In this document: piece after piece, positions 14,654 to 21,467 of the stretch
How the letters are laid out: every line of letters starts with the position of its first letter
How positions within the stretch are numbered: the stretch's first letter is position 1
Origin: Actinomycetes bacterium
GTDB lineage: Bacteria; Actinomycetota; Actinomycetes; Mycobacteriales; Mycobacteriaceae
Reading direction: 5' to 3'
Length of the DNA stretch: 29,495 nucleotides
NCBI GenBank assembly: GCA_023460175.1
Contig: JAEWRC010000091.1
Coordinates: 1 to 29,495, forward strand
Translations under genes and position numbers: made by a program
The notes under the pieces: generated by a model
Databases searched by the model: none
What the model was told of the DNA's origin: nothing
The model's input: only the letters and a program-made list of their open reading frames with translations

Positions 14654-15103
14654 TCAATCCAGTTCACGCGGCCCGAGGCGCTCGGCCAGGGCCGCCAGCC
14701 GCCAGGTGCACTCCCGGTTGCGGATGCGCACCGCCAGTTCGGCGAGTTTGTCCGGTACCAGGTTGACCGGTCCCTGCGCCGGCACCTCGTGCATCTCGAT
14801 CTCGCAACCCCCGTCGGCGCTGTCCCGCAGCTCGAGGGTGACCCGGGCCGCGCCGACCGCACCGAACTTCGCCAGCAGCACCAGGCGCTCACCCGGGATC
14901 GCTTCCTCGACCACCGTCTCGTCGTCGATGACCGCGGGCCACACCCCGACCGAATGCTTGATGGCCGCGCCCGGGGCCGGCCAATGCGGGTCGACGGCCC
15001 GCATCCGGCTGTTGCCGACCACCCACTGCGAATAGGTCCATCCGTCGGCCATCACCGCCCAGACGCGGTCCCGGCTCGCCGACGATTTCCTGATTACCGA
15101 CAC
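14654..15103 (-). CDS. SRPBCC (START-like) family protein
   Basis: A 149-residue protein of the polyketide cyclase/dehydrase-like SRPBCC fold. Seen are the N-terminal strand VSVIRKSSASRDRVWAVMAD, a W-T-Y-S-Q-W-V-V-G-N segment, the central PGAAIKHSVGVWPAVIDDE strands, the EEAIPGERLVLLAKF hairpin and a C-terminal long helix. This fold binds a hydrophobic ligand in a closed cavity. The start GTG 15103 is chosen for GAGGGG nine bases upstream and because the predicted transcript begins only about 29 bases before it; longer in-frame starts would lie upstream of that transcription start. The SigF-type promoter here matches the consensus perfectly. The ligand is unknown. Confidence 0.85.
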   Translation of the reverse strand: MSVIRKSSASRDRVWAVMADGWTYSQWVVGNSRMRAVDPHWPAPGAAIKHSVGVWPAVIDDETVVEEAIPGERLVLLAKFGAVGAARVTLELRDSADGGCEIEMHEVPAQGPVNLVPDKLAELAVRIRNRECTWRLAALAERLGPRELD

Positions 15104-15138
15104 GGTTGTGGTCCCCTCGCTCGATCTATCCTCGGCAG

Positions 15139-15164
15139 ATACCCCGACGCCGACCGGGGCAAAC
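15139..15164 (-). promoter_or_regulatory. SigF-type promoter for the SRPBCC gene
   Basis: Minus strand: GTTT (15161-15164), 16-base spacer, GGGTAT (15139-15144), an exact match to the mycobacterial SigF consensus. Predicted transcription start is near 15132. It is back to back with the plus-strand promoter at 15201-15226. Confidence 0.85.
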
Positions 15165-15200
15165 GCTTGCGCGGCAGCGGCGGGGCGGTCGAAAATCGAC

Positions 15201-15226
15201 GTTTGATCGCCTCCGCGAGGGGGCAT
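15201..15226 (+). promoter_or_regulatory. SigF-type promoter for the methyltransferase-CDGSH operon
   Basis: Plus strand: GTTT (15201-15204), 16-base spacer, GGGCAT (15221-15226), nine of ten consensus bases. Predicted transcription start is near 15233, about 32 bases before the GTG at 15265. Confidence 0.7.
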
Positions 15227-15264
15227 TTGAGAGTAATGATTCGGCATGACGAAAGTGAGCACCG

Positions 15265-15954
15265 GTGACAACCGCGCGAAGTGATCTCTGGCCTTCAAAT
15301 GTGCCGGCAGAAGTCTATCCGCCGCAGGAAGATTCGCAGCTGCTCATCGACACCGCCACCGAGAGCGGTGTATTGGTCGAGGCGAGCGTCGCCGACCTGT
15401 GCACCGGATCGGGCGTCGTGGGCATCGCCGCGGCCTCCGCGGGGGCTCGCCGCGTGCGGGCCTTCGACCTGTGTCCGCACGCGGTGCACGCGGCCAAGGC
15501 AAACGGCGCCGTCGCCGGGGTCGACGTGGCGGTGCACCTGGGGCCGTGGACGCGCGCCGCGGAGTTCGGTCCCTACGACGTCATCCTGAGCAATCCGCCG
15601 TACGTGCCGGACTTCGACGACGAACGCGAGCAAATCCCGCCGACGGCCGGTCCGCCGCTGTCCTACAACGGGGGCTTCGACGGCCGGAGCATCCTGGACC
15701 CGCTGTGCCAGAACGTGACCGAATTGCTGGCCCCCGGTGGCTCGTTCTTCCTGGTGCATTCGGAGTTCTCCGGCGTCGACCGGTCGCTGCAGCAGCTGCG
15801 CGACGCCGACCTGGACGCCGATGTCGTGGCCCGGCAGGCCATCCCGTTCGGCCCCGTGCTCACCGCCCGCGCGTCCTGGTTGGAGCGCACCCGCCTGCTC
15901 GAACCCGGGCGACGGACCGAGGAACTGGTCGTCATCCGCGCGGACAAGTCATGA
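15265..15954 (+). CDS. HemK2/MTQ2-like class I methyltransferase
   Basis: A 229-residue SAM-dependent methyltransferase. The SAM-binding motif I VADLCTGSGVVGI (43-55) and the N5-glutamine/adenine-type catalytic motif NPPY (110-113) are clear, and the N-terminal VYPPQEDSQLL resembles the HemK2/MTQ2 type that in other systems modifies release-factor glutamine. The bacterial substrate here is unknown and may be a small molecule or protein. GTG 15265 is chosen for its position just after the SigF-type promoter; the ribosome site is weak. The stop overlaps the ATG of the CDGSH gene (ATGA), so the two are translated together, which suggests a functional link to an iron-sulfur protein. Confidence 0.85.
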   Translation: MTTARSDLWPSNVPAEVYPPQEDSQLLIDTATESGVLVEASVADLCTGSGVVGIAAASAGARRVRAFDLCPHAVHAAKANGAVAGVDVAVHLGPWTRAAEFGPYDVILSNPPYVPDFDDEREQIPPTAGPPLSYNGGFDGRSILDPLCQNVTELLAPGGSFFLVHSEFSGVDRSLQQLRDADLDADVVARQAIPFGPVLTARASWLERTRLLEPGRRTEELVVIRADKS

Positions 15955-16187
15955 CCGCCCGCGATCGTCGGACCGTCCGGATTGTGCCGGGCGGTCCGCT
16001 CATGGTGGAAGGCCCCGTGTGCATCGAGATGCCCGACGGCAGCACGGTCGAATCCGATCGCTTCATGGTCGCCATCTGCGCGTGCCACCGCAGCAAGAAC
16101 TATCCGCTGTGCGATACCAGCCACCGGCGCCGCGCCAAGCCCGCGAAAACCGCGACCGTGCAGGCCGCCAAGGCCGCCGCCAACTGA
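15951..16187 (+). CDS. CDGSH iron-sulfur domain protein
   Basis: A 78-residue protein with the full CDGSH signature CACHRSKNYPLCDTSH (43-58): C-x-C-x2-S-x3-P-x-C-D-x-S-H. Cys43, Cys45, Cys54 and His58 would ligate a redox-active [2Fe-2S] cluster in the 3Cys:1His manner of mitoNEET. The preceding VRIVPGGPLMVEGPV strand is the usual beta-cradle of short bacterial members. A basic Ala/Lys tail follows and there is no membrane anchor. It overlaps the methyltransferase stop by four bases and lies tail to tail, 13 bp apart, with the diiron-like protein. Bacterial CDGSH proteins are proposed to pass electrons or clusters; a role with its two neighbours is inferred from location. Confidence 0.93.
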   Translation: MTARDRRTVRIVPGGPLMVEGPVCIEMPDGSTVESDRFMVAICACHRSKNYPLCDTSHRRRAKPAKTATVQAAKAAAN

Positions 16188-16188
16188 C

Positions 16189-16214
16189 GGCCGCGGGCAA
16201 TCAGCCCAGCGGCC
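16189..16214. terminator. Bidirectional hairpin between convergent genes
   Basis: GGCCGC (16189-16194) pairs with GCGGCC (16209-16214) and GGGC with GCCC inside it, with one bulged A and the five-base loop AATCA. It spans the gap between the CDGSH stop and the stop of the convergent diiron-like gene. A U-run is absent. Confidence 0.5.
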
Positions 16215-17211
16215 GCAGCAGCGAGGTCCGGCCGCCGGCCCAGCTGTCCAGCAGATGCCGACCCAGCCGACCCTCCACCGCGTCGCGGGCCCGGATCCCG
16301 AACACCACGTCGCGGTCCAGTCGCGGGTCCACCTCGACCATGGTGCCCACCACATCGGTGCGCACCACCTGCTCGTGCACCGCGTCGGCCTCGACGTGCT
16401 CGCGGTAGAACAGCGCGCAGGCATCCGGGGCGCCCAAACGCTCCATCGCCTGGACCAACCGCGCCGATCCGGGCGGTGAGGTGATCTCGGTGGCGGCGAA
16501 GTGCCCGACGGCGGCCGCCCGCCACCGGCGATGCAGCCCGAACAGCGACATCAGGTTCACCACCGCCAGCGTCACGCCGGGGACCTCGCCCAGGTAACCG
16601 AGGTAGCGGGAGTCCAGGTCCGCGGCGTCCAGCAGATCCGCGAACAACTGCTGATGCAGTTGGTGGCCCCGGCCGCTGCCGAACTCGTCGAACTCGATGG
16701 CCACGAAGGAGGCCTTGGCCTGCCCGGTGAGCCGGGGGATCGCGAAGGCGTGCGGGTCGCCCTCCTTGAGGTGGTACAGCGAGCCGTGCACGAAGTACTC
16801 CCGGAGCTGATCCCAGGTCCCGGTGTCGCGCAACAGGTATGACACGCCGACCTCTTCGGTCGGCTCGACCGCGAGCTTGGCCATCTCGTCGGCGGCGGAG
16901 GCGCCGTCCTCGATGGGGCCGACCTCGTCGCGCACCGCGGACAGGAATCGACGCTCGAGTTGTCCGCGCAGTCCCAGCAGTGCTGGGTTCCACTCCCACT
17001 CGGGATCGACGTCGGCGAACCCGCGGTAGTGCAGCTCGTAGCAGACGTAGAGGGCCAGCTGCAGGTCCAACCCGTACGGGTCGGCGTCGGCGACCGCCGC
17101 ACCCAGTTGGTCGAGCCGCCGCTCGCCGTCCGCGCTGCGCAGCGCGTCGAGGATCTCTGCCGAAACGACGCCGGCCGCTTCGGGCAGGCGGGGATCAACG
17201 GTGGTGAGCAT
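16201..17211 (-). CDS. Iron-containing redox enzyme, haem-oxygenase-like diiron family
   Basis: A 336-residue all-helical protein of the haem-oxygenase-like diiron oxidase/oxygenase type. Likely metal ligands are visible: Glu59 and His61 in YELHY, Glu173/Glu176 in IEFDEFGSGRG, His186, and the H-x3-D-x2-H motif HVEADAVH (272-279). Family members oxidise small molecules (N-oxygenation, C-C cleavage, desaturation), the substrate here being unknown. The SigF-type promoter is exact, and its -10 box sits only about 10 bases before the ATG, so the transcript is probably leaderless or nearly so; no ribosome site is needed or seen. The gene converges on the methyltransferase-CDGSH operon, an association that suggests one pathway. 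Confidence 0.82.
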   Translation of the reverse strand: MLTTVDPRLPEAAGVVSAEILDALRSADGERRLDQLGAAVADADPYGLDLQLALYVCYELHYRGFADVDPEWEWNPALLGLRGQLERRFLSAVRDEVGPIEDGASAADEMAKLAVEPTEEVGVSYLLRDTGTWDQLREYFVHGSLYHLKEGDPHAFAIPRLTGQAKASFVAIEFDEFGSGRGHQLHQQLFADLLDAADLDSRYLGYLGEVPGVTLAVVNLMSLFGLHRRWRAAAVGHFAATEITSPPGSARLVQAMERLGAPDACALFYREHVEADAVHEQVVRTDVVGTMVEVDPRLDRDVVFGIRARDAVEGRLGRHLLDSWAGGRTSLLRPLG

Positions 17212-17221
17212 GTGCCAAAAG

Positions 17222-17246
17222 ATACCCAGATCGGCGCTTCCGAAAC
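17222..17246 (-). promoter_or_regulatory. SigF-type promoter for the diiron-like gene
   Basis: Minus strand: GTTT (17243-17246), 15-base spacer, GGGTAT (17222-17227), an exact consensus match. The first base of the start codon is at 17211, so the mRNA would begin within a few bases of it. Confidence 0.85.
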
Positions 17247-17272
17247 ACCATAACCGGCGCTGAGGAGGGTGT

Positions 17273-17938
17273 TTACCGCGCGTCGCGGCCCTGCCGGCTG
17301 CTGCGGTAGGCGCGCCGGCGCACCGCAGTCAGCCAGCGGGGCAGCAACTCCACACCCGGGGCGACATTCAGCGTCGGGTCGAAGGCCACATCCTCCGGCG
17401 GCCACTCGCTCTCCAGCGCGCGGTCGAACTCCAGCACCGCCAGCCGGGTGAACTCGCCGCGGCCGCGGGCTTGTTCGATGTCGAAGGTGATCGGGGCGGC
17501 GTGCAGGTGCTCACGCACCGCGTCGAGCCCCAGCCCCGCGACGTCGGCCGGCGAGGTCATCCGGGCGCGCAGCCAGTAGACCTCGCCGTCGTAGCCGTAC
17601 GGCATCAGCGTCGAGAACTCGGCGGAGGTCCAGGAGGTGGCCGGCCGCAGCAGCACGCGCGCGTTGGCCGACACCATCAGGACATCCCAGGGCCGACCGC
17701 CGTCGACCGAGCGCGCCCGCCACGCCAGGCCGGCGAAGTCGGGCACCGCGTTGGGTGTGCCCACCCCCTTCGAGATCCGGCCCACCACTTCACCACCGGC
17801 GATCGGCAATCCGTCGCCCTCGTCGGCGACCCGGCGCAGGCGGCCGCCGCACAGCACGCCGTCGGGATGGAACACCCGCGCGTGCCGCAGGGCGGCCCCG
17901 GCGCGAAACGGCAGGGCGGCGATCTCGGCGGCGTTCAT
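17273..17938 (-). CDS. Minimal catalase-like haem protein (uncharacterised)
   Basis: A 221-residue protein. Its order of signatures follows the catalase core. RVFHPDGVLCGG (21-32) aligns with the catalase RVVHARGSAAHG, keeping the distal His (His24). GRISKGVGTPNAVPDFAGLAWRA (53-75, read as consecutive parts) parallels the R-F-S to R-G-F-A-V-K segment. Asn92 falls where catalases have the haem-pocket Asn. The last segment EDVAF, APGVE, then R207-x3-Y211 matches VAF, VPGIE and R-x3-Y of the proximal ligand. It is far shorter than catalases (about 480 or more) and lacks their arm and most helices. Its ATG overlaps the katE stop (ATGA), implying translational coupling. A catalase- or peroxidase-like activity is a prediction only; it could instead be a non-catalytic haem binder. 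Confidence 0.65.
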   Translation of the reverse strand: MNAAEIAALPFRAGAALRHARVFHPDGVLCGGRLRRVADEGDGLPIAGGEVVGRISKGVGTPNAVPDFAGLAWRARSVDGGRPWDVLMVSANARVLLRPATSWTSAEFSTLMPYGYDGEVYWLRARMTSPADVAGLGLDAVREHLHAAPITFDIEQARGRGEFTRLAVLEFDRALESEWPPEDVAFDPTLNVAPGVELLPRWLTAVRRRAYRSSRQGRDAR

Positions 17939-20058
17939 CGGCGCGAGCGTTTGGCGGCCGCCGCGGGGCGGACCGGCGGTGCGGTCGAGGCGAGCACCTG
18001 TTCTTCCCGCTCCCACACACGATGCAGACCCACCGCTTTGGTCAGCGCATCGACGAAGCCGCGGTCGGGCTCCTCGGCCACCAGGACCCCGGGATCGGTC
18101 TTGGTGATCCCGGCCGCCGTGAGCAGATCCAGCCCGGATCCCCAGGCACCCAACGCCTTGCAGTGCCGGTAGGCCTGCTGCAGGAGCAGCACCACCTTGA
18201 TGTCGGGCTCGCCGGCCATGCCGCCGGCGACGACGACAGCGTCGAACTCGATCGACCGGGCAGTGAGGAACGACCGCTCCACGATGACGCTGCGACGACC
18301 GCTCTTCAGCGTGCCGCCGGCCGGCGCGGTGACCAACGGCACGGCCCCGAGCTTGGACAATGCCTTGACCAGCTGCGAGACCTCCGCGAGATCACAGCCC
18401 TCGTCGGCGATGATGCCGATCTGGCGGCCCATGATCGGGCCGGGTTCGGCCGGGACCTGGGAGAGCGCGGGCGACAGCGTGACCTCGGTGGGCGGGGCCC
18501 CGTTGGGTGCCGGCAGACCGAGGCCGGCGGCCACCTGTTGGCACAACTCGGCGTCGACGTTGGCCAGTACCTCCAGTTCGCGTTCCTTGACCGACTGCTC
18601 GTAGCACTTGCCCAATTCGAAGGTGAAACCGTCGATGAGATGGCGCTTCTCGACCTCGGTCAGGCTGCGGTAGAACGCGGCCGGTTGGCTGAAGTGGTCC
18701 TCGAAGGACATGGGTTGCGCGCGCACCACCGGCCCGCTGACCTCGCGCGGGGTGGGCACGTAGGCACCCTCCTCGGCGGTCGACACCTCCGGCAGTCCTT
18801 TGTCGAGGCTGTTGGGCCGGTACGGCGCCACCCCGGTGTGCACGCCCATCTGGTGCATGCCGTCGCGCAGCATGTCGTTGACCGGGCAGCGCGGGCGGTT
18901 GATCGGCAACTGCGTGAAGTTGGGTCCACCCAGCCGGCTCAGCTGAGTGTCCAAGTAGGAGAACAGCCGCGCCTGCAGCAGCGGGTCGTCGGTGGGCTCG
19001 ATACCCGGCACCAGGTTGCCGATGTGGAAGGCGACCTGCTCGGTCTCGGCGAAGAAGTTCGTCGGGTTGCGGTTGAGGGTCAGCTTGCCGATCGGCTGCA
19101 CCTCGGCGAGTTCCTCCGGCACGATCTTGGTGGGGTCCAGCAGGTCGATGCCCGCAAAGGTGTGGGTGCCGTCGTCGGGCAACACCTGGATGCCCAGTTC
19201 GTACTCGGGGAACGCGCCGGCCTCGATGGAGTCGGCCAGGTCGCGACGGTGGAAGTCCGGGTCGAAGCCCCCGGCCAGCTGGGCTTCTTCCCATACCAGG
19301 GAGTGCACCCCGGCGACCGGCTTCCAGTGAAACTTCACCAGCGTGGTCTCGCCCTTGGCGTTGGACAGCCGGAAGGTATGGACGCCAAAGCCTTCCATGG
19401 TGCGGAATGACCGCGGGATGCCGCGATCGCTCATCTGCCAGAACACGTGGTGGGTGGCCTCGGTGTGCAGGGAGACGAAGTCCCAAAACGTGTCGTGGGC
19501 CGACTGGGCCTGCGGGATCTCCCGGTCCGGGTGTGGCTTCGCGGCGTGGACGACGTCGGGGAACTTGATGCCGTCCTGGATGAAGAACACCGGCATGTTG
19601 TTGCCGACGAGGTCGAAGTTGCCCTCGTCGGTGTAGAACTTGACGGCGAAGCCGCGGGTATCGCGCACGGTGTCGGCGGACCCGCGGGAGCCGACCACCG
19701 TCGAAAACCGGGTGAAGACTTCGGTTTTGGTGCCCTTGGTCGCCAGGAACGCGGCGCGGGTGTAGGGCGCGGCGGTGCCGTAGGACTCGAAAACGCCGTG
19801 CGCGGCGGACCCGCGGGCATGCACCACGCGCTCCGGGATGCGCTCATGGTCGAAGTGCGTGATCTTCTCGCGCAGGTGGAAGTCTTCGAGCAGCGTCGGT
19901 CCGCGTTCGCCGGCCTTCAACGAGTGATCGGTGTCGGGGATGCGGGTCCCCTGGGCGGTCGTCAGGACGCGACTGTGGCCGGAACCGACCACACCCTCGG
20001 CGTCGACGCCCGGTTCTACGGCGTCGGGATCGGACGCGGAGTTCTGCTTGGGGGGCAT
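17935..20058 (-). CDS. katE: Large-subunit (HPII-type) catalase
   Basis: A 707-residue clade-2 monofunctional catalase that converts hydrogen peroxide to water and oxygen in the cytoplasm. Distal His80 is in RVVHARG, Asn153 in VGNNMPVFF, and the proximal haem-ligand Tyr368 in RLFSYLD. The extra C-terminal domain (about 530-690, with GRQIGIIADEGCDL and FDAVVVAGG) is the DJ-1/PfpI-like flavodoxin fold typical of large catalases. The start ATG 20058 has TGGAGGAA just upstream. An exact SigF-type promoter lies about 80 bp before it. The stop overlaps the ATG of the small catalase-like protein, so the two are produced from one transcript. Expected to protect in stationary phase or on desiccation. 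Confidence 0.96.
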   Translation of the reverse strand: MPPKQNSASDPDAVEPGVDAEGVVGSGHSRVLTTAQGTRIPDTDHSLKAGERGPTLLEDFHLREKITHFDHERIPERVVHARGSAAHGVFESYGTAAPYTRAAFLATKGTKTEVFTRFSTVVGSRGSADTVRDTRGFAVKFYTDEGNFDLVGNNMPVFFIQDGIKFPDVVHAAKPHPDREIPQAQSAHDTFWDFVSLHTEATHHVFWQMSDRGIPRSFRTMEGFGVHTFRLSNAKGETTLVKFHWKPVAGVHSLVWEEAQLAGGFDPDFHRRDLADSIEAGAFPEYELGIQVLPDDGTHTFAGIDLLDPTKIVPEELAEVQPIGKLTLNRNPTNFFAETEQVAFHIGNLVPGIEPTDDPLLQARLFSYLDTQLSRLGGPNFTQLPINRPRCPVNDMLRDGMHQMGVHTGVAPYRPNSLDKGLPEVSTAEEGAYVPTPREVSGPVVRAQPMSFEDHFSQPAAFYRSLTEVEKRHLIDGFTFELGKCYEQSVKERELEVLANVDAELCQQVAAGLGLPAPNGAPPTEVTLSPALSQVPAEPGPIMGRQIGIIADEGCDLAEVSQLVKALSKLGAVPLVTAPAGGTLKSGRRSVIVERSFLTARSIEFDAVVVAGGMAGEPDIKVVLLLQQAYRHCKALGAWGSGLDLLTAAGITKTDPGVLVAEEPDRGFVDALTKAVGLHRVWEREEQVLASTAPPVRPAAAAKRSRR

Positions 20059-20138
20059 TGTTCCTCCAGATGGTGGTGCGGGTCGCCGACCCGTCGGCGT
20101 GTGGGGGCTGGGGGCGCGCCGCGGCGCCTCGTGCCCGG

Positions 20139-20163
20139 ATACCCGTCTGTGCGCTGGGCAAAC
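20139..20163 (-). promoter_or_regulatory. katE: SigF-type promoter for katE
   Basis: Minus strand: GTTT (20160-20163), 15-base spacer, GGGTAT (20139-20144), an exact consensus match. Predicted start near 20132, leader about 74 bases. The -35 lies just past the stop of the pyrimidine reductase gene. Confidence 0.85.
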
Positions 20164-20166
20164 GCC

Positions 20167-20889
20167 TCAGGCGTCAGCGCGCACGTAGCGGGTGAACAGG
20201 TAGTCGTCGTGGATCAGCGCGTGGCGCAGCTGCAGCCGATGGGGGACGGAGAGCCGGCTGGCGGCGGCGCTGCCGACCGGTTGGCTGCCCGCCAGCTGTG
20301 GTGCCAGCGTCATGCAGATCTCGTTGAGCAGGTCGGCTTCGACGATCTCGTGCAGCAGTGTCGGCCCACCCTCGCACAGGACGCGCGGCATGCCCTGGTC
20401 GGCGAGGGCCGCGAGGGCCTCGCCGATGTCCACGGTGTCCCGGCCCGCGATCAGCACGCGGCGGCGCGCGTCGGTGCTCAGCCGATGCTGTTCGGCCGCA
20501 GCGGCACTGGTGATCAGGATCGCCTGCTGGCTGGGGTCGGTGAACATGCTGTCGGGTAGTCGGCCGGTCTGGCTGACCACTGCGATGGGCGGCAGGGCGG
20601 GCCGTCCCTGGCCCTGGCGCTCGGCCAGGAGGTCGTCGGGAAGCCGGACGGGACCGTACCGTTCGGCGCGGACCGTGCCCGCTCCGACGAGGACCACGTC
20701 GGCGTATCCGCGCAACTCGCGCAGCAGCCGTTGGTCGGCCGGCGACGACAGCGGCCCGGCGCGTCCGCCGAAGGCCGCGGCACCGTCGGCGCTGAAGATC
20801 ATGTTGGCCCGCACCCCGACCGGGGCGTCCCGATAGAACTCGCGCAACTCGGCGCTCGCCTCGACCTGCGCGGTCTGCAGATCCGTCAT
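20167..20889 (-). CDS. Pyrimidine reductase family protein (RibD C-terminal domain)
   Basis: A 240-residue stand-alone RibD_C/DHFR-like reductase. The core VRANMIFSADGAAAFGGRAG (about 27-46) and VVLVGAGTVRAERYGPVR (about 66-83) bind NADPH and a pyrimidine-type ligand, and VLCEGGPTLL (about 173-182) is the late family signature. The family reduces the ribosylamino-pyrimidine intermediate of riboflavin synthesis; the M. tuberculosis homologue Rv2671 is reported to supply dihydrofolate reductase activity. No deaminase domain is attached. ATG 20889 overlaps the upstream flavin reductase stop (ATGA), so the two are co-translated. That partnership suggests flavin or pterin handling in stress. Confidence 0.85.
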   Translation of the reverse strand: MTDLQTAQVEASAELREFYRDAPVGVRANMIFSADGAAAFGGRAGPLSSPADQRLLRELRGYADVVLVGAGTVRAERYGPVRLPDDLLAERQGQGRPALPPIAVVSQTGRLPDSMFTDPSQQAILITSAAAAEQHRLSTDARRRVLIAGRDTVDIGEALAALADQGMPRVLCEGGPTLLHEIVEADLLNEICMTLAPQLAGSQPVGSAAASRLSVPHRLQLRHALIHDDYLFTRYVRADA

Positions 20890-21395
20890 GCGTCGTGGCC
20901 CGGATCGAGGTCCCGCACGTCGGCGAAGGTCACCCAGTCCTGCAGCCCGTCGGGCGACTCGCCGGCCATGGGGCGCAACAGGTGCCCGACGTGGTCGCCG
21001 AGATCGAAGCGCTCGGAGATCTCGCCGACGAACCACGCCGCGGCCGCGTCGAGGATCGGCAGCCCGGCCGGTCCCTCGTGCCAGGTGCACCGGGCGAACT
21101 TGTCGGTGCGGTCGCCGGTCTCGGTGCCGAACAGCTCCGTCAGGTCGCGATGCTCGCGCGTCACGAGATGCACGGCCAGGTGGGTGGCGTCGCCGGCCAG
21201 CCGGAAGGTGGCGTTCTCGCGGGACAGGCCGACGAGGAACTTCGGCGGGTTGATGCTGGTCTGGGTCGCGAAGCCGACGAGGCAACCGCCCCGCGCAGCG
21301 CCGGCGCGGGTGGTCACGATGAACATCGGATAGTCGAGCGCGGCGGCGATCTTCTCGAAGGGTCCGTGGTCGTCTGGTCCGTGGTCGTTGCTCAC
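20886..21395 (-). CDS. Flavin reductase-like FMN-binding protein
   Basis: A 169-residue protein of the flavin reductase-like split-barrel family. Seen: YPMFIVTTRAGAARGGCLVGF (22-42, read in parts), the QTSINPPKFLVGLSRENATF block and HLAVHLVTREHRDLTELFG, which form the FMN-binding site, and a late WHEGPAGLPILDAAAAWF. Family members reduce FMN with NAD(P)H or carry it as cofactor and often supply reduced flavin to an oxygenase. The start ATG 21395 follows the predicted transcription start at about 21427. It overlaps the pyrimidine reductase ATG. No obvious oxygenase partner lies in the same operon. Confidence 0.85.
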   Translation of the reverse strand: MSNDHGPDDHGPFEKIAAALDYPMFIVTTRAGAARGGCLVGFATQTSINPPKFLVGLSRENATFRLAGDATHLAVHLVTREHRDLTELFGTETGDRTDKFARCTWHEGPAGLPILDAAAAWFVGEISERFDLGDHVGHLLRPMAGESPDGLQDWVTFADVRDLDPGHDA

Positions 21396-21433
21396 CGGCG
21401 GCCCCTGCTCAGCTGGTTCATGGTCAGGCAGGG

Positions 21434-21458
21434 GTACCCCGCGACCGCGCGGCGTAAC
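21434..21458 (-). promoter_or_regulatory. SigF-type promoter candidate for the flavin reductase-RibD operon
   Basis: Minus strand: GTTA (21455-21458, preceded by G), 15-base spacer, GGGTAC (21434-21439), eight of ten consensus bases. It lies 9 bp past the STAS gene stop; predicted leader about 32 bases. Confidence 0.55.
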
Positions 21459-21467
21459 CTCGGGCGG

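Noticed and set aside
17755..19410. 551-codon open frame on the plus strand antisense to katE
   Set aside because: It is the reverse shadow of the catalase gene, with no recognisable domain and no ribosome site; catalase motifs on the other strand are unambiguous.
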